A stretch of DNA of 59,918 bases. It comes from Akkermansiaceae bacterium. GTDB lineage: Bacteria > Verrucomicrobiota > Verrucomicrobiia > Verrucomicrobiales > Akkermansiaceae. Both the position numbers and the translations under genes were made by a program. The notes below the pieces were generated by a model. The model was not told the origin of the DNA, searched no databases, and saw only the letters and a list, made by a program, of their open reading frames with translations. How positions within the stretch are numbered: the stretch's first letter is position 1; each line of letters starts with the position of its first letter. Shown piece after piece: positions 52,390 through 59,918 of the stretch. The stretch is from NCBI GenBank assembly GCA_026421245.1, contig JAPKDJ010000020.1:1-59918 (forward strand), in the 5' to 3' direction.

Positions 52390-52974
52390 TCATTCCTTGA
52401 ACCAGCGGTAGTGACCGGTGATGGGGTAGGTGAAAAGATCGTCGTGTTCGGCCGCACCTCCTCCGATATTATGGACAATGAGGGGGGCGCCATCAGAGTT
52501 CGTTTGGTCCGAGACGATCATGATGTGCGGGCGATTTCCGGCAACGGTGCAGGTGACGAGGTCGCCGGGTTTGTAGTCATCCTTGTTTTTTGTGACCTTG
52601 AGCTCGAGGCCGCGTCGGTTGAAGTAGGTCCGAAGGTTGGGGACGCGTCGGTGATCGATGTTTTTGTCGGGTCGCTTCAGGCCCCAACGTTTTGGATATT
52701 TGGAGAAATTTTTCTTCATGTCCTCGTGAACAAGCTTTTGAAGGTCGAATCCCTGATCACGGAAAGCCCGGACGATGACATCGGTGCAGACGCCCCGTTC
52801 TTTCGGAACATCGCCGCCGGGATATTTGAGGGAGACGTAGGCGGGATCGTAGGTGTTGGTGACCCCGATTTGCGCGCGGGCGGCTTCGGCGAGTTTTTCG
52901 CCTTTGGTGGTTGCGGTTTTTTGACCGCAGGCCAGCAGAGTGAGAAAGAGGATGATCGAGGTCAGAATTCTCAT
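52390..52974 (-). CDS. DUF1287 family lipoprotein
   Basis: 194 aa with a lipoprotein signal (ILFLTLLAC, lipobox Cys at 16). The DUF1287 core has ARAQIGVTNTYDPAYVSLKYPGG in its first part, then RGVCTDVIVRAFRDQGFDLQ, KPGDLVTC and HIMIVSD. The conserved Cys, Asp and His suggest a NlpC/P60-like cysteine peptidase fold, possibly acting on peptidoglycan. This is inference from family layout. It ends 9 nt before the SRAP start on the same strand. Confidence 0.85.
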   Translation of the reverse strand: MRILTSIILFLTLLACGQKTATTKGEKLAEAARAQIGVTNTYDPAYVSLKYPGGDVPKERGVCTDVIVRAFRDQGFDLQKLVHEDMKKNFSKYPKRWGLKRPDKNIDHRRVPNLRTYFNRRGLELKVTKNKDDYKPGDLVTCTVAGNRPHIMIVSDQTNSDGAPLIVHNIGGGAAEHDDLFTYPITGHYRWFKE

Positions 52975-53099
52975 TTATAGGCAAGCGAGGCAGGAGCTTG
53001 TCTTTGTTTGAGAGGCGGGGCGTTTCCGGGAAGCTCTCGCTCGACGGGAGGAGAAGTGATTGCTACTCCTATCCCGTGATCGCAGAAATCGGTGATAAG

Positions 53100-53408
53100 A
53101 TGATGACGATTCCCGAGATTTGGCTCTGGGCTGCCGGACTTAGCGTGCCCCTTGTATGGGCGGCCGCAAGGGTGGGAGGGAGAACCGGGAGCCTAGTGAC
53201 ATTCTGCTTTGCTGGTTTCTTGACTGCGATACTGGCGTATGCAGCGATTCACGAGTCGTTTCTGGACGGGGACTTTAGTCCTGCTGTTCAACAAGAGATG
53301 GGGAGTCGCTGGATTGCCCATTCGGTGACGGCGGGTTTCCTGCCGCTTGTCTTGGCGGCCTTGATTCTTGGACTGCGCCGACCCTGGGCTAAGCGAGGTC
53401 CTCGTTGA
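53100..53408 (+). CDS. small three-helix membrane protein of unknown function
   Basis: 102 aa from the ATG at 53100; a GTG at 53076 is also in frame. Helices: IWLWAAGLSVPLVWAAARV, VTFCFAGFLTAILAYAAI, and HSVTAGFLPLVLAALILGL, with a short loop ESFLDGDFSPAVQQEM between the second and third. The C-terminus is basic (RRPWAKRGPR). It overlaps the convergent NdpA-like gene by 20 nt. I do not recognise a family. The length and helix pattern fit a real small membrane protein. Confidence 0.5.
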   Translation: MMTIPEIWLWAAGLSVPLVWAAARVGGRTGSLVTFCFAGFLTAILAYAAIHESFLDGDFSPAVQQEMGSRWIAHSVTAGFLPLVLAALILGLRRPWAKRGPR

Positions 53409-54456
53409 AGTAGACTTTGATGTAGCTCATCTTGCGCTCGGCATCGTAGCCTTTTTCGAGGACGTCGTCGGGCTTATCGACGACCTTGGGCCGCAGGCGG
53501 ATTTCGACGCCGGTATCGAGCTTCATGATGGATTTCATGAATTTTCTGGCCTTGGTGACGTCGCGTTTTGAGATGTCGAAGTTTTCCTCAAGTTTGATGC
53601 CTTCCTCTTCCTCAAGACGTTTGCGTTCTTCTGCGAATCGGGTTTTTGCAGCGTCGGTGCGAAGAGCTTGTTCTTCGAACTCCTGAAGGCTGAAGTTTTT
53701 TTGTCCTGAGAGGTATGAGAGGGCCTCTTGGGCGGGTTCGTTGACGTCCCATGGCGGGCGGTCTTCAGCGACGCCTTCAGGAGAAACGGCGGCGACAGCC
53801 ATTTCGGCGACGCGTTTACTGAGGAGAGCGGAGTCGGGAATGGGGCGGACGCCGAGAAAGTCACGAACCCAAAACCGAGACTCGGAGCCTCCGCGGTCGA
53901 AGGTGAGAACGTAGAAGCCTTTTTTCTCAAGATGTTCCATGATGAGACAGCCCTTGTCGATTTTCTCGGGATTGATGCCTTGTTCGGTTTCGAGTTGAAG
54001 GTCCCCATCCCGGGTCGAGATACTGAGGAAAGGGGTCATGCTCTCAGATTTCAGGATACAAATGGCCCGTTTCATTTCTCCATCGAGATCGATGGAGTTG
54101 ATGAGCGAGATGCAAAGGTCGCCTGACCTGATGTTGGGGTGGGAGGACTTTGAATAAAGACGCTGGGCGATTTCGCAGCCTTGTTCGAGAAGCGCTTCGG
54201 AGTCTTCGAAAATGGCCTTGGCGCTGGCATTGACTTCGTTTTTTTCGAGGGAGCTGTGGTGGGTGAAGCGTTGGCCGATAAGATTACGGAAGGGCTTCAG
54301 GAAAATGGGGCAAAGGGTGGCCTGATCGTCGTCGCTGACGTTAAAAAGTTGCTTGGAGGTTTGCAGGGTTTCGTCGCGAGAGGGATTACCAACTTTTGCG
54401 AGGACTAAGCCCGAGATTTCTACCGCTTCGAAGTTCAGCTTCAACGTCATGGGCAT
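53389..54456 (-). CDS. NdpA/YejK-type nucleoid-associated protein
   Basis: 355 aa. LKLNFEAVEISGLVLAKVGNP at the start, PFRNLIGQRFTHHSSLEKNE, and LEHLEKKGFYVLTFDRGG-like middle blocks match the NA37/NdpA family found on bacterial nucleoids. The C-terminal third is charged and partly coiled (RFAEERKRLEEEEGIKLEE). An ATG at 54450 is a near alternative start. It is convergent with the small membrane protein and divergent from the VKOR gene. The biochemical role of the family is poorly defined. Confidence 0.8.
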   Translation of the reverse strand: MPMTLKLNFEAVEISGLVLAKVGNPSRDETLQTSKQLFNVSDDDQATLCPIFLKPFRNLIGQRFTHHSSLEKNEVNASAKAIFEDSEALLEQGCEIAQRLYSKSSHPNIRSGDLCISLINSIDLDGEMKRAICILKSESMTPFLSISTRDGDLQLETEQGINPEKIDKGCLIMEHLEKKGFYVLTFDRGGSESRFWVRDFLGVRPIPDSALLSKRVAEMAVAAVSPEGVAEDRPPWDVNEPAQEALSYLSGQKNFSLQEFEEQALRTDAAKTRFAEERKRLEEEEGIKLEENFDISKRDVTKARKFMKSIMKLDTGVEIRLRPKVVDKPDDVLEKGYDAERKMSYIKVYFNEDLA

Positions 54457-54540
54457 TGTCTAGGGAGCGGACTCGGAATAAGAAATTCAAATTCGCGAAA
54501 AATGCGTGAGATGTGAGCGGTTTGTGAATAAGCATGGGTC

Positions 54541-55680
54541 ATGCGCATCGTCCGGACACTCGCTTTCGTTGGTTTTGCGATCAGTGCCTATCTTTTCTCC
54601 ATGAAACTGACCGGGAAAATCACGTCGGTGGTGGGCTGTGGTGGTGAAGGTGGATGCGCTGACGTATTGGGGTCAGAATGGTCCCAGTGGTTTGGGATTC
54701 CCGTGAGCGCGGTTTCGGCCGTCTTTTATCTTGGGGTGATTGGACTGACTTTCAAGCTTTCGAAGCCTCTTCTTACGATGGCGGCGATCCTTTTGATTGG
54801 GGCGGCGGTTTGGTTTATGGGCTTGCAGGTATTTGTCATCAAATCGTTTTGCCCGTGGTGTTTCTCGACTCACATGGTGGGTTTTGCGACAGCGGCGGCG
54901 ATTCTCTGGAAGGTGCGAGGGAAGATCAAACCGGCTGTTGTTTTTGTTCCCGTGTTGCTGATTCTTGGTCTAGCTCTCGGGCAGGTATATGGACCCAAAC
55001 CTGACACGTATGAAGTGACCTCTGAGAGTAAGCTGGAAAAGCGTAAAGAAGTGAAGGAACAGGTGGCGGGCGAGGGGCGTCTGATCACTTTCAGAACGCC
55101 TGACGGCAAGGCTGTGAAAACGTATCGTCTTGGATCCGTGCCCTTCATCGGTTCGCCGGATGCGAAGCATTTTCTCGTGAAGTATTTCGACTACACTTGT
55201 GGCTCTTGCGAGAAGATGGAAGGGGACCTTGAAGCCCTCTTGCAAGTTTACCCCAAGGAGATAGGAGTCATCCTAATGCCGGCTCCTCTGAATCGGGCCT
55301 GCAATCCCTATCTCCCAAAGGGATTTCATGATCACCAGGATGCTTGCGAACTTGCTCGATTGGGACTTGCTGCTTGGAGGGCTCAGCCAGAATCCTTTAA
55401 AGAAGCGCACAAAATTCTCTTCCAGCGTCCAATTCATAGCCCTGAAAGTGCAAGGATCGAACTCGAGAAATTGATTCCCTCGGTCAAACTTGACGCTGCT
55501 TTGAAGGATCCATGGGTTGGCCAGTCGCTCAAAGCTAACTTGCAAGACTACCAGCTTCTCTCGAGCCGCGACCTTAATATGCCCAAGCTCATGATCACAG
55601 GTTCCAAGACGATGCACGGCTTGGTTGGCTCGCCCGAAGAGTTTGTTAAAATCATTGGGAGGGAGTTCAAGCTCGAGTAG
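54541..55680 (+). CDS. VKOR-DsbA fusion (vitamin K epoxide reductase with thioredoxin-like domain)
   Basis: Membrane disulfide-forming system in one chain, 379 aa. The N-terminal VKOR domain has four to five helices with C33/C39 in VVGCGGEGGCADVLGSEWS and the active pair C104/C107 in SFCPWCFSTH. A periplasmic thioredoxin-like domain has FDYTCGSCEKMEGDLEAL with C220-G-S-C223. The cis-Pro region is near SRDLNMPKLMITG. It can oxidise secreted proteins and pass electrons to quinone. The 3' end lies against a decayed minus-strand gene. Confidence 0.9.
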   Translation: MRIVRTLAFVGFAISAYLFSMKLTGKITSVVGCGGEGGCADVLGSEWSQWFGIPVSAVSAVFYLGVIGLTFKLSKPLLTMAAILLIGAAVWFMGLQVFVIKSFCPWCFSTHMVGFATAAAILWKVRGKIKPAVVFVPVLLILGLALGQVYGPKPDTYEVTSESKLEKRKEVKEQVAGEGRLITFRTPDGKAVKTYRLGSVPFIGSPDAKHFLVKYFDYTCGSCEKMEGDLEALLQVYPKEIGVILMPAPLNRACNPYLPKGFHDHQDACELARLGLAAWRAQPESFKEAHKILFQRPIHSPESARIELEKLIPSVKLDAALKDPWVGQSLKANLQDYQLLSSRDLNMPKLMITGSKTMHGLVGSPEEFVKIIGREFKLE

Positions 55681-56178
55681 TTTTTTCCTCCTCTTTTTCT
55701 CCATCGCCAACAAACTTTTCCACGATTTCTTCCCGCTGACCGGGCTGGAGCGATTGAGGTGAACTCCGCCAATTTTTTTGAGCCATTTGATCCGGTTGGC
55801 CCAGAGTTCCTGAAAGAGCCGTTTCCCAACCGAGAGGTTCATGGGGCCGGAGTTGAGGACACCATAGAGCGCTTGATCGGGCATGAACTCGATCACTCCG
55901 ATCACGAGAAGGAGTCAAAAAAAGACTTCGCCCCAGCTTTGGTCGCCTTGCAGGCCGAGAGGCACTCCATGTTCGAGGTTGCAACCAACAAGATGAGGGC
56001 GGCACGGCACCATTGCTCGAGGTCGTTTTTAAGCCCCTCCTCGACCTTTGGCCATGCGCATTCCCTTCCGGACTACGAGCCGGGAAGCGCGATCGCGATC
56101 AGCCCCACCAGAATCCGGGTGAGGGGTTTTAACAAAGGACGAAGGATTGCCCAACGGAGTAAGTTCCCGAACCTAGGA
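55667..56178 (-). pseudogene. decayed membrane-protein gene with frameshifts
   Basis: Protein-like minus-strand translation runs across three frames: LLRWAILRPLLKPLTRILVG then LIAIALPGS and a TAG; SGRECAWPKVEEGLKNDLEQ then WCRAALILLVAT; after a T-run, IEFMPDQALYGVLNSGPMNL and LFQELWANRIKWLKK; and a tail PGQREEIVEKFVGDGEKEEE to a stop at 55667. The hydrophobic start and charged end fit a small membrane protein broken by two frameshifts and a stop. The plus-strand ORF over the same bases (55759-56190) has no family features. Nothing else is seen in the 55681-56273 gap. Confidence 0.4.
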
Positions 56179-56273
56179 GGGATTTATTAAAGGAGGATCG
56201 TTGAAAAGAGAAGGCACTTTCTTGAGCCGTTTGAAAAGGGACAAGAAGGAGGCGATCATTCCGTAGATGACTT

Positions 56274-58583
56274 GTGATGATTCGATTTCTGGTTTTCCTG
56301 ATCTCTCTCTCCTTTGTTTCCGCGCAGGAGTTTGATCCCAGGGTGCTTGGTGAAATTGATGTGGTGATCGATGAGGCCATTGGTGCAAAACGCCTCCCTG
56401 GAGGGGTGATTCATTTGGAGCGGGGAGCAGCAACCTATCAAAAGAGCTACGGGAATCGGGTCATTGTCCCGGCGCTCGAGGAGGCTTCGACTGAAACGAT
56501 TTTCGATCTCGCCTCGCTCACCAAAGTCGTGGCGACCACTCCGGCGATCATGAAGTTGATTGAGGAGGGGAAGATCCAGCTCGATGTTCTGGCTCAAACT
56601 TATTTTCCTGAACTGAATGGTGATTCAAACAAATCCAAGATCACCGTTCGTCATCTTTTGACCCATACTTCCGGGTTGGCGGCGGGCCTGCGCGGAGGCT
56701 TTGAGTGGAGTGGTGACAAGACCGGGATCTCCCTCGCAGCCGGCGAGCCTTCACGGGGGCGGGCGGGATTTAACTATCGATATAGTGATCTCAATTTCAT
56801 CCTGCTCGGCGAGATTGTTGCCCGGGTATCAGGTCTTTCGTTCGAGGATTATTGTCGGCAGCATCTCTTCCAGCCGATGGGAATGAAGGAAACCTGCTTC
56901 TTGCCTGATCCGAAATTGAAGGGAAGAATTGCGCCAACGACGCTTTTGGCAGACGGGAAGCTCTTGAGAGGAATCGTTCATGACCCGACTGCCCGTCGAA
57001 TGGGAGGAGTTGCCGGGCATGCCGGGCTTTTTAGCACTGCAGAGGATCTTGCGCGATATGCGCGGATGTTGCTCAACGGTGGACGCCACGAGGGACGGCA
57101 GATTTTGAAATTGGAAACAGTGCGCTTGATGTCCTCGGTGCAATCGCTGTCAAACATCTCCGCGCAACGCGGTCTGGGTTTTGACATCAACTCGCCAGAC
57201 GCCTCGCTTCGTGGTGAGCTCTTTCCAAATGGTTCTTTTGGCCACACCGGATGGACGGGCACCTCGATGTGGATTGATCCTGCAAGCCGGACTTTTGTGA
57301 TCTTTCTGAGTAACCGAAATCATCCTTCCGGGGGGGACGTGCTCGCTTTGAGAAGAAAGCTGGGAACCCTCGCCGCGAGGGCAACAGGGTTTGAATTCTC
57401 AAAGATAAAAAACACCCTTCCTGCTGTCGTGAGGAGGTCATCAAAACTACTGAATGTTTTGAACGGGATCGATGTTCTTGAGCGTGACCAGTTTGCTCCG
57501 CTTGCCGGGCTGAGGGTGGGGTTGATCACGAACCAAACCGGAATCAACCGGAAACGGGTGAGCACGATTGATTTACTTGATCGTTCCAAAAAAGTGGATC
57601 TCAAGTTGCTCTTCGGCCCAGAACACGGCATTCGCGGAACTCTTGATGACAAGGTTGAGGATGGGGTGGATGATCAAACGAAGCTTCCCGTGGTGAGTCT
57701 CTATGCCGGGGAAGATCGGCGGAAACCGAAGGCTGAACATCTCACCCTGATTGATGCCCTCGTCTTCGATATGCAGGACATCGGCACGCGTTTTTATACC
57801 TTTATTTCCACGATGGGACTGGCGATGGAGGCCGCGGAGAAAGCGGGGCTCAAGTTTTTTGTTCTCGATCGAGTCAATCCTATCGGAGCGACAAAGGTGG
57901 CCGGGCCGCTGCGAGACGGGGAACCTACCTTCACTTCTTTTCACAACGTGCCCATTCAGCATGGGATGACGATTGGGGAGATCGCTCGGCTTTACCAAAA
58001 AGAGCACTGCCCGAAGCTCAAGCTCACCGTGATTCCGGTTGAGAACTGGAAACGGGGAATGCGGTTTGATGAAACCGGCCTCCCGTGGGTCAAGCCATCA
58101 CCCAATATGCCGAATCTTACCGCTGCGACTCTTTATCCCGGATTGGGGTTACTGGAGTTTACCAATGTTTCGGTGGGGCGGGGGACCGCCCTTCCTTTCG
58201 AGATCTTTGGGGCGCCATACCTCGATGCCGGGGCCTTCACGCAGAAGCTCAAGAAGGCCAAACTTCCTGGTCTCGAATTCGTGCCCATCCACTTCACGCC
58301 AAAGGCGAGCAAGTTTGCGAATCAAGAATGCCGAGGGGTGAGGATTCTCCTGACGGATCCGGTGAAGTGCCCCTCGGTTGAATTGGGTATTCTTTTGGCG
58401 CAGACCCTTCGTGAACTCTATCGGGAGCAATGGGAGACCAAGAAACTCAATACCCTGCTTCGGCAACCGGGGACGGAGGATACGATCAAAGGGCTGCGGC
58501 CTCGGAGTAGTATTGTCGAGTCGTGGCAGAAGGACCTGGAGCAATTTATGACCAGGAGGACAGGTGTCCTTCTTTATCGTTGA
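56274..58583 (+). CDS. serine hydrolase (beta-lactamase/PBP4b-like) fused to NamZ (DUF1343) exo-muramidase
   Basis: 769 aa with signal FLVFLISLSFVSA. The N-terminal beta-lactamase domain (about 25-375) has S81-L-T-K84, Y170-S-D and H324-T-G. The C-terminal DUF1343 domain (about 395-765) has GLRVGLITNQTGINR, LKLLFGPEHGIRG (E450, H451), VFDMQDIGTRFYTFISTM and VGRGTALPFEIFGAPYLD. NamZ members remove terminal N-acetylmuramic acid from peptidoglycan fragments, so this probably acts in cell-wall recycling or scavenging in the periplasm. The fusion joins two activities usually encoded separately. Confidence 0.9.
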   Translation: MMIRFLVFLISLSFVSAQEFDPRVLGEIDVVIDEAIGAKRLPGGVIHLERGAATYQKSYGNRVIVPALEEASTETIFDLASLTKVVATTPAIMKLIEEGKIQLDVLAQTYFPELNGDSNKSKITVRHLLTHTSGLAAGLRGGFEWSGDKTGISLAAGEPSRGRAGFNYRYSDLNFILLGEIVARVSGLSFEDYCRQHLFQPMGMKETCFLPDPKLKGRIAPTTLLADGKLLRGIVHDPTARRMGGVAGHAGLFSTAEDLARYARMLLNGGRHEGRQILKLETVRLMSSVQSLSNISAQRGLGFDINSPDASLRGELFPNGSFGHTGWTGTSMWIDPASRTFVIFLSNRNHPSGGDVLALRRKLGTLAARATGFEFSKIKNTLPAVVRRSSKLLNVLNGIDVLERDQFAPLAGLRVGLITNQTGINRKRVSTIDLLDRSKKVDLKLLFGPEHGIRGTLDDKVEDGVDDQTKLPVVSLYAGEDRRKPKAEHLTLIDALVFDMQDIGTRFYTFISTMGLAMEAAEKAGLKFFVLDRVNPIGATKVAGPLRDGEPTFTSFHNVPIQHGMTIGEIARLYQKEHCPKLKLTVIPVENWKRGMRFDETGLPWVKPSPNMPNLTAATLYPGLGLLEFTNVSVGRGTALPFEIFGAPYLDAGAFTQKLKKAKLPGLEFVPIHFTPKASKFANQECRGVRILLTDPVKCPSVELGILLAQTLRELYREQWETKKLNTLLRQPGTEDTIKGLRPRSSIVESWQKDLEQFMTRRTGVLLYR

Positions 58584-58633
58584 GGGCGAAAAAAATTCTT
58601 CAGTGATTAGCGTGAGGTTGTAGTGTCCCGGCG

Positions 58634-59452
58634 ATGACGACTTTCAATTCCTCACCGTGGCAGTTTGGCGTTTCTGATTTTTCGACCAGCGAGCCGCTGA
58701 AAAATGGCGAGCTGATCAAGGCCAGTGGACTTGATTTTATCGAACCGGGTCTTGCAAAAGCGGCGGCGATGCCTGAAGAGGATTTTTTAAAAGCGGCGGA
58801 TCGTCTCCGGGCTGCCGAGGTGCCGGTTTTATCCGCGAATTGGTTTCTTCCTCCCTCGCTCAAAGTGGTTGGGCCGGAGGTCGATGACGGGAAATCGCGT
58901 GAGTTTTTGAAGCTTGCTCTTGGCCGGGCCAATCATCTCGGAGCCAAGGCCGTGGTCTTTGGAAGTCCGGTCTCGCGTTCCATCCCGGTGGGCTGGGCCG
59001 AATTGGAGGCACGTGAGCAAATGATTCGTTTTTGTCGCCTCGCGGCGGAGGTGATCCAAGAGGGTGGTTGGGACCTGCGGATTGCGGTTGAACACGTGAA
59101 TCATACCGAAACGAACTTCCTCAACACCTTTGCCGAAGCCCTCGCGATCACGCGGGAGATTGACCGGCCCGAAATCGGATTGGCGGCGGACTTTTACCAC
59201 TTTGCGATGGAAGGGGAGGCGATTGACGTTATGCGAGAGGCCGCCGATCTCATCTGCGCGGTCCAGCTTGCCGACCCGAATGGTCGCGTCTTTCCGAAGG
59301 CCGACGCTGATATTCCTGGAATCGTTCCCTTCTTCGAGCAACTTGCCGGGATCGGCTATCAGGGGGGCGTTTCAGTAGAAGCCACCGTGGGAGCGGATCT
59401 TGCCAGAGATTGTGCGGCGGCAGCGGAGTTCTTTGACTGCCATTGTGGCTAG
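58634..59452 (+). CDS. sugar phosphate isomerase/epimerase family (xylose isomerase-like TIM barrel)
   Basis: 272 aa. The TIM-barrel is of the AP_endonuc_2/xylose isomerase-like type: GLDFIEPGLAKAA, AKAVVFGSPVSRSIP, LRIAVEHVNHTETNFLNTF, and LAADFYHFAMEGE with metal-ligand Glu, Asp and His. It ends GGVSVEATVGADL. It isomerises or epimerises a sugar in catabolism; the substrate is unknown. It has a 50-nt gap from the NamZ fusion and is followed closely by a truncated sulfatase. Confidence 0.87.
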   Translation: MTTFNSSPWQFGVSDFSTSEPLKNGELIKASGLDFIEPGLAKAAAMPEEDFLKAADRLRAAEVPVLSANWFLPPSLKVVGPEVDDGKSREFLKLALGRANHLGAKAVVFGSPVSRSIPVGWAELEAREQMIRFCRLAAEVIQEGGWDLRIAVEHVNHTETNFLNTFAEALAITREIDRPEIGLAADFYHFAMEGEAIDVMREAADLICAVQLADPNGRVFPKADADIPGIVPFFEQLAGIGYQGGVSVEATVGADLARDCAAAAEFFDCHCG

Positions 59453-59468
59453 TTGTCGTATATGGGAA

Positions 59469-59918
59469 ATGCGCACGCTTTTGGGACTTGCGATCTTGTT
59501 TGGCGACCCTCTTACCTTCGACACGACTCCTCTTGGGGAGAAAGATCGTCCGTGCCGTCCGGGGCCGATGGCTTCGGATTGGAATCCCTACGACAACATT
59601 CCGACCACGACGAAGAAGGGAGTGGACTACCTCGAGGCGCAGGCCAAGACGGAGGAACCGTTCTTCCTCTACTTCGCGTATCCCTCGCCCCATGCCCCGA
59701 TCATCCCGAACGATGAGTTCGACGGAAAATCGAAGGCGGGGCTCTATGGGGACTTGGTTTATGAGACGGATCACTCCATCGGGCAGCTTCTGAAGGCGCT
59801 GAAGGATTCGGGTCAGGCCGAGAATCCCATTGTGATTTTTTCAGCGGACAATGGGCCAGAGCATTATGCTTGTGCGCGCGATGCCAAGTTCGATCACTGG
59901 TCGGCGCATCCCTTCCGG
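59469..59918 (+). pseudogene. sulfatase lacking its catalytic N-terminal region (3' end beyond the window)
   Basis: Translation from the ATG at 59469 gives a short signal-like MRTLLGLAILFG joined directly to DPLTFDTTPLGEKDRPCRPG. It goes on to EEPFFLYFAYPSPHAPIIPN and IVIFSADNGPEHYACA. These are the middle and later parts of an arylsulfatase. The metal-binding start (NxxxILxDDxG) and the formylglycine CxPxR motif that should come between are absent. An in-frame deletion of roughly 100-150 codons is inferred, so the product should be inactive as a sulfatase. The reading frame stays open to the window end. Confidence 0.65.

Noticed and set aside
55759-56190. 143-aa plus-strand ORF in the gap before the NamZ fusion
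   Set aside because: It has no signal, domain or family-like motif, and the opposite strand shows a more convincing decayed membrane protein.
1-59918. CRISPR arrays, rRNA, tRNA and plasmid or phage origins
   Set aside because: I saw no regularly spaced direct repeats, no rRNA-like sequence and no convincing tRNA by eye. A covariance-model scan could still find a tRNA or small RNA I missed.

Overview
The window looks like a chromosome segment from a member of the Verrucomicrobiota (PVC superphylum), probably a marine or polysaccharide-degrading one. The markers are several arylsulfatases, a DUF1080 protein, paired DUF1800/DUF1501 proteins, a secreted protein with dockerin-like calcium loops, an exosortase/EpsI pair, a nucleoside:H+ symporter-family MFS protein next to a Gfo/Idh oxidoreductase, and frequent weak Shine-Dalgarno sequences. 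The phylum call is inferred from gene content, not from a marker-gene tree. All genes from base 3 to 44205 read on the + strand, apart from one decayed minus-strand remnant at 3327-3659. The last 16 kb is mixed.

Layout. (1) 3-3154: sugar or nucleoside uptake and catabolism operon (MFS, small membrane protein, Gfo/Idh/MocA, DUF1080). (2) 3155-5334: decayed secreted-protein gene and an arylsulfatase. (3) 5366-6642: a compact control cassette made of a GbsR/MarR-type regulator and an RfaH/UpxY-type NusG paralogue. An exact 18-bp near-palindrome lies on each side of the pair, and an exact match to the enterobacterial ops element (GGCGGTAGCGT) sits 15 nt before the first biosynthetic gene. (4) 6643-33631: a 27-kb exopolysaccharide/O-antigen-like cluster. 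It holds an aminotransferase, GDP-fucose synthesis (fcl, gmd), a WecG-type glycosyltransferase, PAPS synthesis (cysC, cysD, cysN with a secreted coiled-coil gene inserted), a flippase, nitroreductase plus pyruvyl transferase, an acetyltransferase-like LbH protein, many GT4/GT2 glycosyltransferases, a polymerase/ligase, and three unusual kinase-like or nucleotidyltransferase-like proteins. Scars of an IS5-type transposase, a broken glycosyltransferase and a broken pyruvyl transferase show past rearrangement. (5) 33716-43228: DUF1800, DUF1501, a GspG-tail-like protein, exosortase, EpsI, an initiating sugar phosphotransferase and a TPR-bearing polymerase/ligase; the last six genes are chained by ATGA overlaps. 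(6) 43240-49196: prs with its terminator, a divergent ThuA-domain secreted protein, then rplY, pth, rpsF and ssb with a strong terminator. (7) 49195-59918: arylsulfatase, alpha/beta hydrolase, SRAP/YedK, DUF1287 lipoprotein, NdpA-like nucleoid protein, VKOR-DsbA fusion, a decayed gene, a beta-lactamase/NamZ (DUF1343) fusion, a TIM-barrel sugar isomerase, and a sulfatase missing its catalytic N-terminal part.

How it may work together. The regulator pair probably controls one very long surface-polysaccharide transcription unit: initiation through the repeated operator, and elongation (perhaps also translation start) through ops-dependent recruitment of the NusG paralogue. The cluster supplies GDP-fucose and PAPS, so a fucosylated and possibly sulfated polymer is plausible. 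No sulfotransferase and no Wza/Wzc-type export gene is visible, so those steps must be elsewhere or use unrecognised proteins. The exosortase block probably couples protein anchoring at the cell surface to the same polymer. The two items most worth following are the operator/GbsR/RfaH/ops cassette and the pair of nucleotidyltransferase-P-loop kinase paralogues, one intact and one with a destroyed Walker A motif.
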